Positions 8,383 to 17,087 are shown, counted from the stretch's first letter. The stretch: 27,097 nucleotides of DNA from Patescibacteria group bacterium (GCA_018825335.1 JAHJEW010000012.1:1-27097), one strand, 5' to 3'. A program made the numbers and translations. The notes: generated by a model from the sequence alone, not told the origin.

Positions 8383-9489
8383 ATGAAACTTGTTTGCTCT
8401 CAGGCCGATTTGGAGCGTGCCATTAACATTGTAAGTAAAGCAATCACTCCAAACACTACATTACCCGTTTTAAACAATGTTTTACTTAAGGCGGAAGGGA
8501 AAAAGCTGCATTTCTCAGCTACAAATTTAGAGGTGGCGGTACAATATTTTATCCCCGCGGATGTTAAAAGCGAAGGATCTATAACAGTGCCAGCTAAACT
8601 GTTAAGCTCTTATATCAGCCTTTTAAAGGATGAAAAGGTGGAAATATCAGTTACCAGCGGAGATACTATTGAAATTTCATCACCATCGTCGCACACAAAA
8701 ATGAAGGGAATTAACTCTAATGAGTTCCCAGTTATACCAAAAGTGGAGAAAGAAAATACATTTAAGGTTTCAGCTGCCGAGCTGGAGAGAGCTATTTCTC
8801 AAACAGTTTTTGCCGCCTCCACAAACACATCCAGGCCGGTACTATCAGGCGTTTTATTTGATGTAAAAAAGGATAAACTTAAGGTTGTCGCGACAGATAG
8901 TTATCGATTGGCAGAGAAAACTATTACATTGAAAGATAAAACGTCTCTTGAGGTTGAGTGCATCGTTCCCGCAAGGACCGTTATGGAGCTTGGGAAGATT
9001 TTAGTCAGGATGGGTGAGGAGCAGGTTGAAGTGAATATTTCAAAAAATCAGATATTATTTGTGGCCGGCGATGTTCAACTGATGTCGAGGCTTATTGAAG
9101 GGAAATATCCCCCTTATGAGAAGGTTGTTCCAAAGGAGACGAAGACGAAGCTTGAGATTATGGATGAGGCGTTGGCGAACGTTGTCAGGAGGGTCAGCCT
9201 TTTTGCAAGGGAGAACAATAATAGTATCAAGCTTTCCGCAACCAATGACGGGAAGTTAACCATTTCTACGGACGAAACCAGGGTTGGGGAGGAAAAGGCT
9301 GAACTTACAGTAAAGATAACAGGAGATAATAATAAAATTGCGCTAAACGCGCAGTATCTGCTGGATGTTCTTAATTATATTCAAAGTGATAGTGTTTTAG
9401 TTGAGATTGACGATAAACTTTCTCCGGCCGTCGTGAGGCCGGTCAAGGAAAAAGACTACGTGTATATTATTATGCCACTCAAGATCTAG
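8383..9489 (+). CDS. dnaN: DNA polymerase III beta subunit (sliding clamp)
   Basis: Starting at ATG 8383, the protein is 368 residues and begins MKLVCSQADLERAINIVSKA, the usual DnaN N-terminus. An in-frame ATG at 8347 would add 12 residues not typical of the family. The three clamp domains can be followed: domain 1 with TTLPVLNNVLLKAEGKKLHF, domain 2 with FAASTNTSRPVLSGVLFDVK and ATDSYRLAEK, and domain 3 ending in SPAVVRPVKEKDYVYIIMPL, the characteristic C-terminal clamp ending. It forms a ring dimer that tethers the replicative polymerase to DNA. The usual partner dnaA is not adjacent in this window. mfd follows after 9 bp. No Shine-Dalgarno is visible. Confidence 0.96.
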   Translation: MKLVCSQADLERAINIVSKAITPNTTLPVLNNVLLKAEGKKLHFSATNLEVAVQYFIPADVKSEGSITVPAKLLSSYISLLKDEKVEISVTSGDTIEISSPSSHTKMKGINSNEFPVIPKVEKENTFKVSAAELERAISQTVFAASTNTSRPVLSGVLFDVKKDKLKVVATDSYRLAEKTITLKDKTSLEVECIVPARTVMELGKILVRMGEEQVEVNISKNQILFVAGDVQLMSRLIEGKYPPYEKVVPKETKTKLEIMDEALANVVRRVSLFARENNNSIKLSATNDGKLTISTDETRVGEEKAELTVKITGDNNKIALNAQYLLDVLNYIQSDSVLVEIDDKLSPAVVRPVKEKDYVYIIMPLKI

Positions 9490-9498
9490 TTTTATAGA

Positions 9499-12400
9499 GT
9501 GAAAACCGACAGTAATCTTATTGAGTATTTTTCGACTGTCCAAAACGGCCGCGCTTTGGATGCTTTGACGCAATTCAAAAATATAAGCATTTCCGGGGCC
9601 GGAAATTATTCAGCGAAGGCGTTTACTGTTGCGGATATTTTAAGGGAAAAGAAAGATATTAAAGCCGTGATGTGGGTCGTGAATGACGTAACCACACAAG
9701 ACAACACAGTTAAAGCTTTGCAGCTTTGGAGCGGACTTGATGTTTTTGCTTACAGTAAGGCGCTGGTGGATCCGTCCCGTCTTAAATATTCAGGGAGGAT
9801 GAATAAAATCGCCGCGGTGGAACTGGCGAATTATTTAGGCAGAGGGGAGCGCAAAGTGGCCGTTTTGTCTTATACTGACGCGCTGGATTCTTTCCCTGAT
9901 TATAAGAGCATTAAGGAGCGACGAATCGTTTTAAAAAAAGGGGAAAGTGTGGACATGAATGAACTTTTTGAAAAGTTGATAGATCTTGGTTACGAGGTTT
10001 GCGGTGGAAACGACCCTGAAAAAGGGGAATATCATAAAAGCGGGGAGGTTTTGACGATTTTCCCATTGTGCAGCGATCATCCCGTAAGAATAGACGTGGG
10101 GTTTGACGAGATCGGGTCGATTCATCTTTATAATGCGGAAAGCGGGGAAGACCTGAAAGAATTGTCTTCCGTTGAGATTATCCCGGCCAGCTTCGAAAGT
10201 GCGGGGGCGGACATTTCTTCTTTTTTTACAAAAGACATGCTGGTTATTGAGGACGAGCTTGATCTGGTTGATGAGTTTTATGAAAACTGGAACACTATTT
10301 TTGACGAGGTTTACGGGAAGGTTTTTTCGCTGGCATTCGTTTCTTTCAACGAGGACGAGGAAAATCATCAGCATTTGCATTTTATTTCAGTGCTTAAATA
10401 TAGAGGCGTTTATGATCTGATCAATGATCTGCGGGACAAGCAGCGCGATGAGTGGCGCACGGTGGTTTTGACCAAGGATAAAACGGAGCTGACCAATATT
10501 TTTGATGAGAATAATTTTTCTTTTGACGTCGGGCTGGACTGGATAAGCAGGAAGCACGGGGTTTTTTTGGTAGAGGTTGATAAAGAGAGCGTTCTGCCGC
10601 AATCTTTCCAGAATCCCGAGCTTAAATTGGCTTTTATTACGGATAAAGAAACGTCATCCCTTCGCGAGGAGAAGAAAAAGCATTTCACGCAGAAGGCTAT
10701 TTTTGATTTCGTGACGAGCCTTAAGCCAAACGACTATGTGGTTCATGCCAATCACGGGATCGGGCGATATCTGGGGTTGGAGAAGCGCACGATTGACGAT
10801 GTGACGCGGGAGTATCTGCAAATCGGTTATGCCGAGAATGACAAGCTTTTTGTGCCGATCGATCAGGCCGACAAAGTGAATAAATTTATAGGGGCGGATG
10901 AGCAGCCGCCGAGGCTGACAAGACTGGGCAGCGTCGAGTGGAATACGATTACGCGCAAGGTGCAGAAGGAGACCGAGGCGATTGCCAAGGAGCTGCTGTT
11001 GCTCTATGCGGAGCGCAAAAGCGCCAAGGGCTTTAGGTGCAAAGAGGACAATCAGGCCCAGCATCTTTTTGATGAGGCTTTCCCGTACGAGGAAACGCCC
11101 GGGCAGATGAAATCGATTATAGATGTAAAAGCGGACATGGAGAGGATTGAACCGATGGATCGTCTGGTTTGCGGGGACGTTGGTTTTGGCAAAACGGAAG
11201 TGGCGATGCGCGCTGCGTTTAAGGCCGTGCAAAACGGGAAGCAGGTGGCGTTTATTTCCCCGATAACAATTTTGGCGGATCAGCACTATAGATCTTTTAT
11301 AAAGAGGATGGAGGGGTTTGATGTGAGGGTGGACGTATTGAGTCGTTTCAGAACGCAAAAGGAGCAGAAAGAAATTTTACGAAAACTGGTTCGCGGGGAG
11401 GTTGATGTTGTTATTGGGACTCACAGGCTTTTGCAGCCTGATGTTAAGTTTAAGGATCTGGGACTGGTGGTTGTGGATGAGGAGCAGCGTTTCGGGGTTA
11501 AGCAGAAAGAGAAGTTTAAGGATCTTAAAAAAGAGGTGCATGTTCTTACTTTAACCGCGACGCCGATTCCAAGGACTCTGAATTTTGCCTTAAATAAGCT
11601 GCGTGATATTTCAACAATAACAACGCCGCCGCCGGGGAGACTGCCGATAATAACGGAGGTGCGCCGATATTCGCACGGGCTTATACGTGACGCGATTTTG
11701 CGCGAGTTAAGCCGCGGCGGCCAGGTTTACTTTTTACACAATCGCGTGCAGACAATAGACAGTGTTGCGGACAAACTCCGGAAACTTATTCCGGAAGCGC
11801 GCTTTTGCGTGGCGCACGGAAAGCTTGGCAGCAGTGATCTGGAGGAGCGGATTATTTCTTTCAAGGATCATAAATGCGACGTGCTTGTGAGCTCCACGAT
11901 TATTGAGAACGGGATTGATCTTGCAAACGCCAATACCTTGATTGTGAACAACGCGGAGAGGCTGGGGCTGGCGCAGCTTTATCAACTGCGGGGACGGGTC
12001 GGGCGAGGAAAGAAGCAGGCGTACGCGTACTTTTTGTATCATGGGCAAAGGCTTAAGCTGGACGCAAAAAAGCGTCTGCGCGCCATTGTTGAGGCGTCGG
12101 AACTCGGCAGCGGTTTTCAGATCGCGATGAAAGATCTGGAGATCCGCGGGGCCGGTGACATTCTTGGTGCGAAGCAGCATGGAGCTATAAATGTTGTGGG
12201 CGTAAGCCATTTTATCCGCATGCTGAATAAGGCGGTTGATGATCTTAAGGCCGGTAAGGTAATACGGGAGGAGGAGCCGGAGGAGGTTTCGGTGGAGCTG
12301 CCGCTTACCGCTTACATCCCGGACAACTACATTGTGAATTCCAAAGAGAAGATCAATGCGTACCAGAAAATGTCCGCGTGCGACAGCATGGAATATTTAA

Positions 12401-12735
12401 CGGAGATTAGAGACGAGATACTTGAGGATTACGGCAAGATGCCCGCGGAAGTGCTTAATCTTTTCCGCATGCTGGAGCTGAAAATTCTGGCGCGCAAGGC
12501 GAAGCTGGTCAGTGTAAAGACGGAGGATCTTGGGATGAATAAAGGGAAAGAGGTGGTTCTGCATATGTCCGGGCTGGTGAAGCCGGAGAATATCATCAGT
12601 CTTCTGGAGCACAATTCAAAGTGGCGGATTACGGGTACAAGATTGAGGATTACGATAGCGGAGCTTGGGATGCACTGGTTTGACGAGCTTAGGGACAGCG
12701 TGAAAAGGTTGAGTATGAGTATCAGGGAAAAATAG
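9499..12735 (+). CDS. mfd: Transcription-repair coupling factor Mfd
   Basis: The 1078-residue product has the Mfd layout: a UvrB-like N-terminal half (about 1-390), the RNA-polymerase-interacting CarD-like domain (about 405-480, DYVVHANHGIGRYLGLE), a RecG-type translocase with Walker A GDVGFGKT (about 559-566), DEEQ box (about 659) and motif VI QLRGRVGRG (about 830), and the C-terminal TRCF domain (about 960-1070). Mfd removes stalled RNA polymerase and recruits UvrA to the lesion. Length is slightly below the usual 1100-1180; the N-terminal half is divergent. The start is a GTG 9 bp after dnaN. A large palindrome (12752-12833) follows the stop. Confidence 0.96.
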   Translation: MKTDSNLIEYFSTVQNGRALDALTQFKNISISGAGNYSAKAFTVADILREKKDIKAVMWVVNDVTTQDNTVKALQLWSGLDVFAYSKALVDPSRLKYSGRMNKIAAVELANYLGRGERKVAVLSYTDALDSFPDYKSIKERRIVLKKGESVDMNELFEKLIDLGYEVCGGNDPEKGEYHKSGEVLTIFPLCSDHPVRIDVGFDEIGSIHLYNAESGEDLKELSSVEIIPASFESAGADISSFFTKDMLVIEDELDLVDEFYENWNTIFDEVYGKVFSLAFVSFNEDEENHQHLHFISVLKYRGVYDLINDLRDKQRDEWRTVVLTKDKTELTNIFDENNFSFDVGLDWISRKHGVFLVEVDKESVLPQSFQNPELKLAFITDKETSSLREEKKKHFTQKAIFDFVTSLKPNDYVVHANHGIGRYLGLEKRTIDDVTREYLQIGYAENDKLFVPIDQADKVNKFIGADEQPPRLTRLGSVEWNTITRKVQKETEAIAKELLLLYAERKSAKGFRCKEDNQAQHLFDEAFPYEETPGQMKSIIDVKADMERIEPMDRLVCGDVGFGKTEVAMRAAFKAVQNGKQVAFISPITILADQHYRSFIKRMEGFDVRVDVLSRFRTQKEQKEILRKLVRGEVDVVIGTHRLLQPDVKFKDLGLVVVDEEQRFGVKQKEKFKDLKKEVHVLTLTATPIPRTLNFALNKLRDISTITTPPPGRLPIITEVRRYSHGLIRDAILRELSRGGQVYFLHNRVQTIDSVADKLRKLIPEARFCVAHGKLGSSDLEERIISFKDHKCDVLVSSTIIENGIDLANANTLIVNNAERLGLAQLYQLRGRVGRGKKQAYAYFLYHGQRLKLDAKKRLRAIVEASELGSGFQIAMKDLEIRGAGDILGAKQHGAINVVGVSHFIRMLNKAVDDLKAGKVIREEEPEEVSVELPLTAYIPDNYIVNSKEKINAYQKMSACDSMEYLTEIRDEILEDYGKMPAEVLNLFRMLELKILARKAKLVSVKTEDLGMNKGKEVVLHMSGLVKPENIISLLEHNSKWRITGTRLRITIAELGMHWFDELRDSVKRLSMSIREK

Positions 12736-12751
12736 TGCGTATTTACAAGGG

Positions 12752-12833
12752 CCCGCATTCAGAGAATTTCCTCTCAAGCAGGCTTCGCCCTGCGGGCTGC
12801 AGATTGCTTGTTCGAAAATTCTCTGAATGCGGG
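12752..12833. repeat. Long palindrome with branched interior, 3' of mfd
   Basis: The arm CCCGCATTCAGAGAATTT (12752-12769) is the exact reverse complement of 12816-12833. The interior can form two nested elements: CAAGCA (12775-12780) with TGCTTG (12805-12810), and GCAGG with CCTGC across a CTTCGC loop (12778-12793). It begins 16 bases after the mfd stop, so it could act as a transcript-end structure, but no T-run follows. A mobile palindromic repeat is the alternative. Confidence 0.85.
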
Positions 12834-13038
12834 GCTTTGCATGTACACTATTTCATGATCCTTCAACACTGACACAGTTGTTTTGGAAATTTTTTCTTCT
12901 CCCGCGCATATATATCTTTTTATATACGTTTGAGGATTTTTACTTGCGTTTTATTTGGGTTTTGACGCCTAATATGTGGGCGGATTGTTCAGTGACTGTG
13001 GAAAAGTCTTGTAACTTGTTCATAAGTTGTTCAAAAAA
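12834..13038. other. Leader region of the epmA-like gene
   Basis: This 205-base stretch is AT-rich and has no convincing ORF. It contains TTTTCCACA on the minus strand (near 12999-13007), a possible DnaA-box-like word, and TTGTTCAAAA (13027-13036) that can pair with TTTTGAACAA (13098-13107) inside the start of the next gene. I found no promoter with good spacing. Confidence 0.3.
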
Positions 13039-14403
13039 ATGGGAAAATTTCCTTCTAAAACCAGGAGAAATTCAAGTTGCCTTTTACTAAAGGAAAGTTT
13101 TGAACAATCGCAGGGGGAAGCCAAAAAAGAGGGGTCGGGGATTTGGATTGCGGGGAGAATTGTCGGCATTTTGGACGACGGGTTTGTTTTGCAGGATGAG
13201 TCCGGCAGGCTTGACTTGCGGTGCGGCGAAAAAGTGAGAGTTGGGGATATTGTGGAGGTGAGGGCCGGGGGTTTATTTGAGGTTGGTGGTGACGGGAAGG
13301 AGCGCGCCGTTTTTGTTGCGCGCGAGGTGGCTGTTTTGGTGCAGTGCGTGGATGATTTTTTTATTAAGCCGGATGATCCGAATTATAGGCGCGCGGTGAT
13401 CGACTTATCGTTTATGGAAAGGATGAAAAAGCGGGCGCGTGTTATTGATGGGATTCGGGAATTTTTTAAGGGGCAGGATTTTCTGGAGGCTTCGACCCCG
13501 GAAATAGTCAGGCTCCCGGGGATGGAGCCGTATCTTGATATTTTTAAGACTCGATTTACGGATACAAAAGGCGCGGTGGAGGATCTTTATTTGATTACTT
13601 CGCCGGAGTACGCGATGAAAAAACTTCTGGTCAGCGGATGCGAGAAAATATTTCAGATTTGCAGGAGTTTCAGGAATAAGGAGACCAACAGTAGTTTGCA
13701 TAATCCGGAATTTACTTTGCTGGAATGGTATCGTGCGTTTGCGGACTATGAAAATATAATGAAGGATACGGAAAATCTTGTGGCTTATCTTGCCAAAAAA
13801 GTTTGTGGCGGGACGAAGATTTTGTTTCAGGGGCATACGGTGGACGTGTCCACTCCCTGGCCGAGAGTTAAAGTGAAAGATTTGTTTGCGGAGTATGCCG
13901 GAATTGACGCGGAAACTTTTGAGGATGAGGAGAAGCTTCGCATCGCTACAAAAAAAAGGGGTTATAAAGTGGATGGCGGGACTTCATATGATAATTTATT
14001 TTTCAGTATTTTCATGAATGAGATTGAGCCGAAATTGGGCTTTAATAAGCCTGTAATAGCTTACGAGTATCCTGCCTGCATGGCGGCCCTGGCGAAAAAA
14101 TGCGCGGATAATCCGGCTTACGCGCAGCGGTTTGAGGTTTATATGGCGGGCGTGGAGCTTTGCAACGCGTTCACAGAGCTTAATGATCCGCGCGAGCAGG
14201 AGCGGAGACTTGAGGCGGAAAGGGAGGAAAGAATCAGGATGGGGAAAGAAGATTATCCGATTGACCAAAGCTTCATACGTGCCTTAGAATTCGGCATGCC
14301 TCCTTCCGGAGGAAATGCTCTTGGGGTGGATCGGCTGGTTATGCTCCTTACAGATACTCCGGATATTAGAGACATTTTATTTTTTCCCCATAAAGATTTA
14401 TGA
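13039..14403 (+). CDS. epmA: EpmA/GenX-like class II lysyl-tRNA-synthetase paralogue with N-terminal OB-fold
   Basis: The C-terminal about 330 residues follow EpmA closely: PGMEPYLDIFKTRF, LITSPEYAMKKLLVSGCEKI, FQICRSFRNKE, HNPEFTLLEWYR, then FEVYMAGVELCNAFTELNDP and ALGVDRLVMLL near the end (class II motifs 2 and 3). EpmA attaches (R)-beta-lysine to EF-P. Standard EpmA is about 325 residues and lacks an anticodon-binding domain. Here about 110 extra N-terminal residues contain GIWIAGRIVGILDDGFVLQD and VGDIVEVRAGG, which resemble the OB-fold of lysyl/aspartyl-tRNA synthetases. EF-P (efp) overlaps the stop by 4 bp, supporting EF-P modification. A true lysyl-tRNA synthetase is less likely given the EpmA-type PGMEPYL and SPEYAMK patterns. 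I use ATG 13039; a TTG at 13027 is an alternative. Confidence 0.82.
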   Translation: MGKFPSKTRRNSSCLLLKESFEQSQGEAKKEGSGIWIAGRIVGILDDGFVLQDESGRLDLRCGEKVRVGDIVEVRAGGLFEVGGDGKERAVFVAREVAVLVQCVDDFFIKPDDPNYRRAVIDLSFMERMKKRARVIDGIREFFKGQDFLEASTPEIVRLPGMEPYLDIFKTRFTDTKGAVEDLYLITSPEYAMKKLLVSGCEKIFQICRSFRNKETNSSLHNPEFTLLEWYRAFADYENIMKDTENLVAYLAKKVCGGTKILFQGHTVDVSTPWPRVKVKDLFAEYAGIDAETFEDEEKLRIATKKRGYKVDGGTSYDNLFFSIFMNEIEPKLGFNKPVIAYEYPACMAALAKKCADNPAYAQRFEVYMAGVELCNAFTELNDPREQERRLEAEREERIRMGKEDYPIDQSFIRALEFGMPPSGGNALGVDRLVMLLTDTPDIRDILFFPHKDL

Positions 14404-14960
14404 CAACTTCGGATTTTAAAAAGGGTCTGGCCATCCGCATAAAGGGCGAGACTTACGTAATTATCAATTATCAGTTTGTGAATCCCGGCAAGGGCGCGGC
14501 CTTTACGCGGACAAAAGTGAAAAATGTGAAAAGCGGCAAGGTTATGGAAATAACTTTTCGCAGCGATGAGCAGGTTGAGGAGGCCAATATGGAGTATAAA
14601 AGGTGCCAGTATTTGTATAGCGACGGGAGCGATTTTCATTTTATGGACAACAGTTCTTATGAGCAGTTTTCAATGTCCGCGGAGATGGTCGGAGAACAGG
14701 CGGATTATATGATGGACGGGGGTAATGTTGTTATTGTTTTCGTGGACGGGATGCCTGTCAGTTTGCAGCTTCCTCCAAAAATGGAATTTAAGGTTATTGA
14801 ATCCCCTCCCGGCGAAAAGGGGGACACGGCCACGGGAGGGACCAAGCAGGTAACCATTGAAACGGGAGCCAAAGTTGCCGCGCCGCTTTTCATTAAAGAG
14901 GGCGATATTATCCGCGTGAATACGGAAACCGGGGCTTATACGGAGCGGGTGGTGAAGTAA
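14400..14960 (+). CDS. efp: Translation elongation factor P
   Basis: The 186-residue protein has the normal EF-P length and three-domain order: an N-terminal KOW-like domain with NPGKGAAFTRTKVKN (loop lysine K31, matching the modified Lys34 of E. coli EF-P in PGKGQAF), a central OB domain (YLYSDGSDFHFMDNSSYEQF), and a C-terminal OB domain with IETGAKVAAPLFIKEGDIIR. EF-P binds between the P and E sites and relieves stalls at proline runs. The conserved lysine and the 4-bp overlap with the epmA-like gene suggest that K31 is post-translationally modified. EpmB and EpmC, which make and hydroxylate beta-lysine in E. coli, are not in the window. No Shine-Dalgarno is visible; the ATGA overlap suggests coupling. 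Confidence 0.96.
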   Translation: MTTSDFKKGLAIRIKGETYVIINYQFVNPGKGAAFTRTKVKNVKSGKVMEITFRSDEQVEEANMEYKRCQYLYSDGSDFHFMDNSSYEQFSMSAEMVGEQADYMMDGGNVVIVFVDGMPVSLQLPPKMEFKVIESPPGEKGDTATGGTKQVTIETGAKVAAPLFIKEGDIIRVNTETGAYTERVVK

Positions 14961-14980
14961 AGAGAGCTTTTTTGGATGTA

Positions 14981-15898
14981 ATGATGGAAAACAATGATCC
15001 TACAAAAAGTCTTAATGAGGGTGGGGTTTTTGAAGAAAAGGAAGTTATTATAGGATATAAACCGGATTTGGAAATTGTTGTTATCCCGCAGGTTATCAGA
15101 AGGGAAACAATGGCGGTTATAGAGGTAGCCGTTAATTTGAACAGAAAAGATGGGGCGACAGATGTAAAAGAAGAATTAACCGTGGAAGGAAGCGAAAAAT
15201 TGAATAATTGTTTGTTGAAATTGCTTAAGGAAGGAGATGTGCAGGGTTTTAACGCGCTAAAGGGTAAAATAAAAGAGAGATTTCCCGACTTTACTCCCCG
15301 TTTTCCCAATTTGTGTCTTGCCAGAGCGGATTTATCCCGGGCCGATCTGTCCGGGCTTGATTTATCTTTGGCAAATCTTAATAGATCAATTCTTCACGGT
15401 GCGTGCTTTTTTGGGACACACCTTAACAGAGCGAGTCTGATTTCTGCGGATTTGTCTGAAGCAAATATGAACGAAGCAAATTTGGATAAAGCAAATCTAA
15501 CATGGGCAAATCTTACCGGGGCAATGCTGAGAGGGGCTGATTTGTCGTGGGCGAGGCTCTGCGGAGCGAAGATGTCCGGCGTAAAAATGGTTGGGGCCAA
15601 TCTAACATTTGCGAATCTGGCCTGCGTTGATCTGAGCGGGGTTAGTTTGTACGAGGTAAATCTGGCTCATGCGGATTTAAGCAGAGCGGATGTATCCAAT
15701 GCATGTCTGAAAGGGAGTAACATTGAAGGGGTGAATTTGACTAATGTAACAGGTGTGACGTCCGAGCAATTATCCGAAGCAAAAAACCTGGTGAAAATTA
15801 AAGTGAATACCCGCGAACTTAGGGAATTGGTGGAGCGTGCCATTGATTTGTCGGCGGAAAAGGCCAAAAAGAGTATTGAATTATTGGGGGACAAATAG
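14981..15898 (+). CDS. Pentapeptide-repeat protein
   Basis: From about residue 105 to 240 the sequence runs in five-residue steps with Leu or Met at the centre and Ala two before it: ARADLSRADLSGLDLSLANL, then further units including LSEANMNEANLDKANLTWAN and LRGADLSWARLCGAKMSGVK. This forms a right-handed quadrilateral beta-helix. Some family members (Qnr, MfpA) mimic DNA and bind gyrase, but most have no known function. The N-terminal 100 residues are a separate charged domain I do not recognise (with DVQGFNALKGKIKERFPDF just before the repeats), and the C-terminus is helical. It starts 20 bases after efp, so it may belong to the same transcript. I prefer ATG 14981; ATG 14984 is also possible. 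Confidence 0.88.
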   Translation: MMENNDPTKSLNEGGVFEEKEVIIGYKPDLEIVVIPQVIRRETMAVIEVAVNLNRKDGATDVKEELTVEGSEKLNNCLLKLLKEGDVQGFNALKGKIKERFPDFTPRFPNLCLARADLSRADLSGLDLSLANLNRSILHGACFFGTHLNRASLISADLSEANMNEANLDKANLTWANLTGAMLRGADLSWARLCGAKMSGVKMVGANLTFANLACVDLSGVSLYEVNLAHADLSRADVSNACLKGSNIEGVNLTNVTGVTSEQLSEAKNLVKIKVNTRELRELVERAIDLSAEKAKKSIELLGDK

Positions 15899-15910
15899 AA
15901 TCTTAGTTTG

Positions 15911-16504
15911 TTATTTCCCCGTGGCGGCGGCTTGCGGCTCTTTCACTCCAAGTTTCGGCAGGGCGGCGTTAAGGGTGATTTCGGCGAGGGCCCTGATTTC
16001 CTTTAGTTGCTGTTCTTCGTCTATGGGGAGGTGTCCAAATGTGATGATAATCATGGTTGTGCTGCGGTATGCGATCAGTTGTGATACCGCGCTGCCCGGG
16101 CTCCAGAGCGCCGCGGTGCCCAGATCGGGAAGGTCTATAAGCGTGCGCTGTGAAACGGTGCTGTTTCTCCATACGCCGGTGGCGCGCTCATAGTTTGATC
16201 TGGATGTGGCTTCATCCGGGGCGGTTAGGCTTACAATGCCGATATTTCTGACATACAGGGCTTCGTCTTCCGTATTGGAGAAGGCGCATCCGGCCGTGTT
16301 TTTGTCCAGGTTTTCAATTTGTTTTGTCTGATTCGGTTTGCCGATCAGTCTGTTTATCGTGTCTTTATCGAAAAGGGCGCAAAGCTGCGCGGAAGCTTCA
16401 CTTTGGGATGGTTGTTGATTTTCGGGGAGCGAATCCGGTTCTATGCATCCACAAAGAATGAAACTGAATATTAAGAGCAGTGTTAATGTTTTGAGGTTTT
16501 TCAT
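15911..16504 (-). CDS. Putative lipoprotein (DUF3558-like pattern)
   Basis: This 197-residue product starts with a clear lipoprotein signal: MKNLKTLTLLLIFSFILCGC, lipobox LCGC with the lipidated Cys at residue 20. The mature part contains CALFDKDTINRLIGKP, then AGCAF about 30 residues later, with the two cysteines possibly forming a disulfide. That spacing, followed by a beta-rich stretch and a conserved-looking C-terminal helix, resembles DUF3558-type lipoproteins of actinobacteria, but I cannot confirm this. It is convergent with the pentapeptide-repeat gene, 12 bp apart. The function is unknown. Confidence 0.72.
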   Translation of the reverse strand: MKNLKTLTLLLIFSFILCGCIEPDSLPENQQPSQSEASAQLCALFDKDTINRLIGKPNQTKQIENLDKNTAGCAFSNTEDEALYVRNIGIVSLTAPDEATSRSNYERATGVWRNSTVSQRTLIDLPDLGTAALWSPGSAVSQLIAYRSTTMIIITFGHLPIDEEQQLKEIRALAEITLNAALPKLGVKEPQAAATGK

Positions 16505-16588
16505 TGTGGAGGGGTCAGGTTGTATTCGACAATTAAGCTACCTTCTGGTTCGGGATAGCGCAAGGGTATACACAGAGAGAGGATGTAT

Positions 16589-16617
16589 TTGACAAAAACA
16601 TAGGGTGCTTGTATAAG
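16589..16617 (+). promoter_or_regulatory. Strong sigma-70-type promoter
   Basis: TTGACA (16589-16594) is an exact -35 box, followed by a 17-base spacer and TATAAG (16612-16617), which matches 5 of 6. It lies 25 bases before the ATG at 16643, giving a leader of under 20 bases and no room for a Shine-Dalgarno plus spacing; the transcript is nearly leaderless. Confidence 0.7.
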
Positions 16618-16642
16618 TTAGTTCTGTTTTTTTCTTTATAAT

Positions 16643-17020
16643 ATGTCGAGAAAAGATAGTTCTTTTGAAGATTTTGTTCAGGTGGAAAATCAAAAAATTG
16701 ATTATTTGGACGTGCTGGATTTTTTCAGGGATGATTACGCGGATGCGGCCATTTTGCTCGCAGCGAATATGACCGAAGACTGGTGCGTGGAACTTGGGAA
16801 TGGAATTGTTGTTACAATGGCTCTTTTCCTTGAAAGCGTGGAGCTATATTTTGACGGGATTGGAAGGAATTTAAACCGGGACGATATGGCCCGTCTGCTG
16901 GGGGTGGAAGGGTATGCGCCTCACTGTGTTTCTGATGAAAGAGAGCTGGAGAGGGTGAGAAGTGAGTTGAGAGAAATTATTGGGGAACGTCTTGACACCT
17001 TTGGAAAGGAGGAGAAGTAG
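16643..17020 (+). CDS. Small hypothetical protein
   Basis: A 125-residue, mostly acidic, probably soluble protein with no signal peptide or membrane span. It has a pattern of alternating helices: YLDVLDFFRDDYADAAILLA, CVELGNGIVVTMALFLESVE, and a charged C-terminal helix (ERELERVRSELREIIGERL). I do not recognise a family. It has its own strong promoter (16589-16617). A small hairpin follows at 17025-17041, before the tmRNA promoter. It could be a small regulatory or adaptor protein, but there is no evidence for this. Confidence 0.65.
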   Translation: MSRKDSSFEDFVQVENQKIDYLDVLDFFRDDYADAAILLAANMTEDWCVELGNGIVVTMALFLESVELYFDGIGRNLNRDDMARLLGVEGYAPHCVSDERELERVRSELREIIGERLDTFGKEEK

Positions 17021-17024
17021 GGCG

Positions 17025-17041
17025 GCAGGGATCTTTCCTGC
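17025..17041 (+). terminator. Possible weak terminator hairpin
   Basis: GCAGG (17025-17029) pairs with CCTGC (17037-17041), and an inner G-U and A-U pair can extend it to seven pairs with a TCT loop. It lies 4 bases after the stop at 17020 and just before the tmRNA promoter. No T-run follows, so termination is uncertain. Confidence 0.35.
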
Positions 17042-17050
17042 GGCAACGAT

Positions 17051-17078
17051 TTGACATTTTCTTTATCTGTGGCACAAT
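17051..17078 (+). promoter_or_regulatory. tmRNA promoter
   Basis: An exact TTGACA (17051-17056) is followed by 16 bases and CACAAT (17073-17078, 4 of 6). The mature tmRNA 5' end at 17088 is 10 bases further, as expected for a start near the mature end. Confidence 0.65.
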
Positions 17079-17087
17079 AGTTAAGTC

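Noticed and set aside
10654..11358. A 234-codon frame on the minus strand inside mfd
   Set aside because: It is antisense to the conserved CarD-like and helicase core of Mfd and has no recognisable domain.
8297..12989. A 12-base word GGGCGGATTGTT upstream of both dnaN (8297-8308) and the epmA-like gene (12978-12989)
   Set aside because: Several 12-base matches are expected by chance in a 27-kb window, and there is no further similarity around them.
13039..14403. Lysyl-tRNA synthetase
   Set aside because: The OB-fold supports it, but the catalytic part has the EpmA patterns PGMEPYL, SPEYAMK and FEVYMAGVELCNAF, and efp overlaps the gene.
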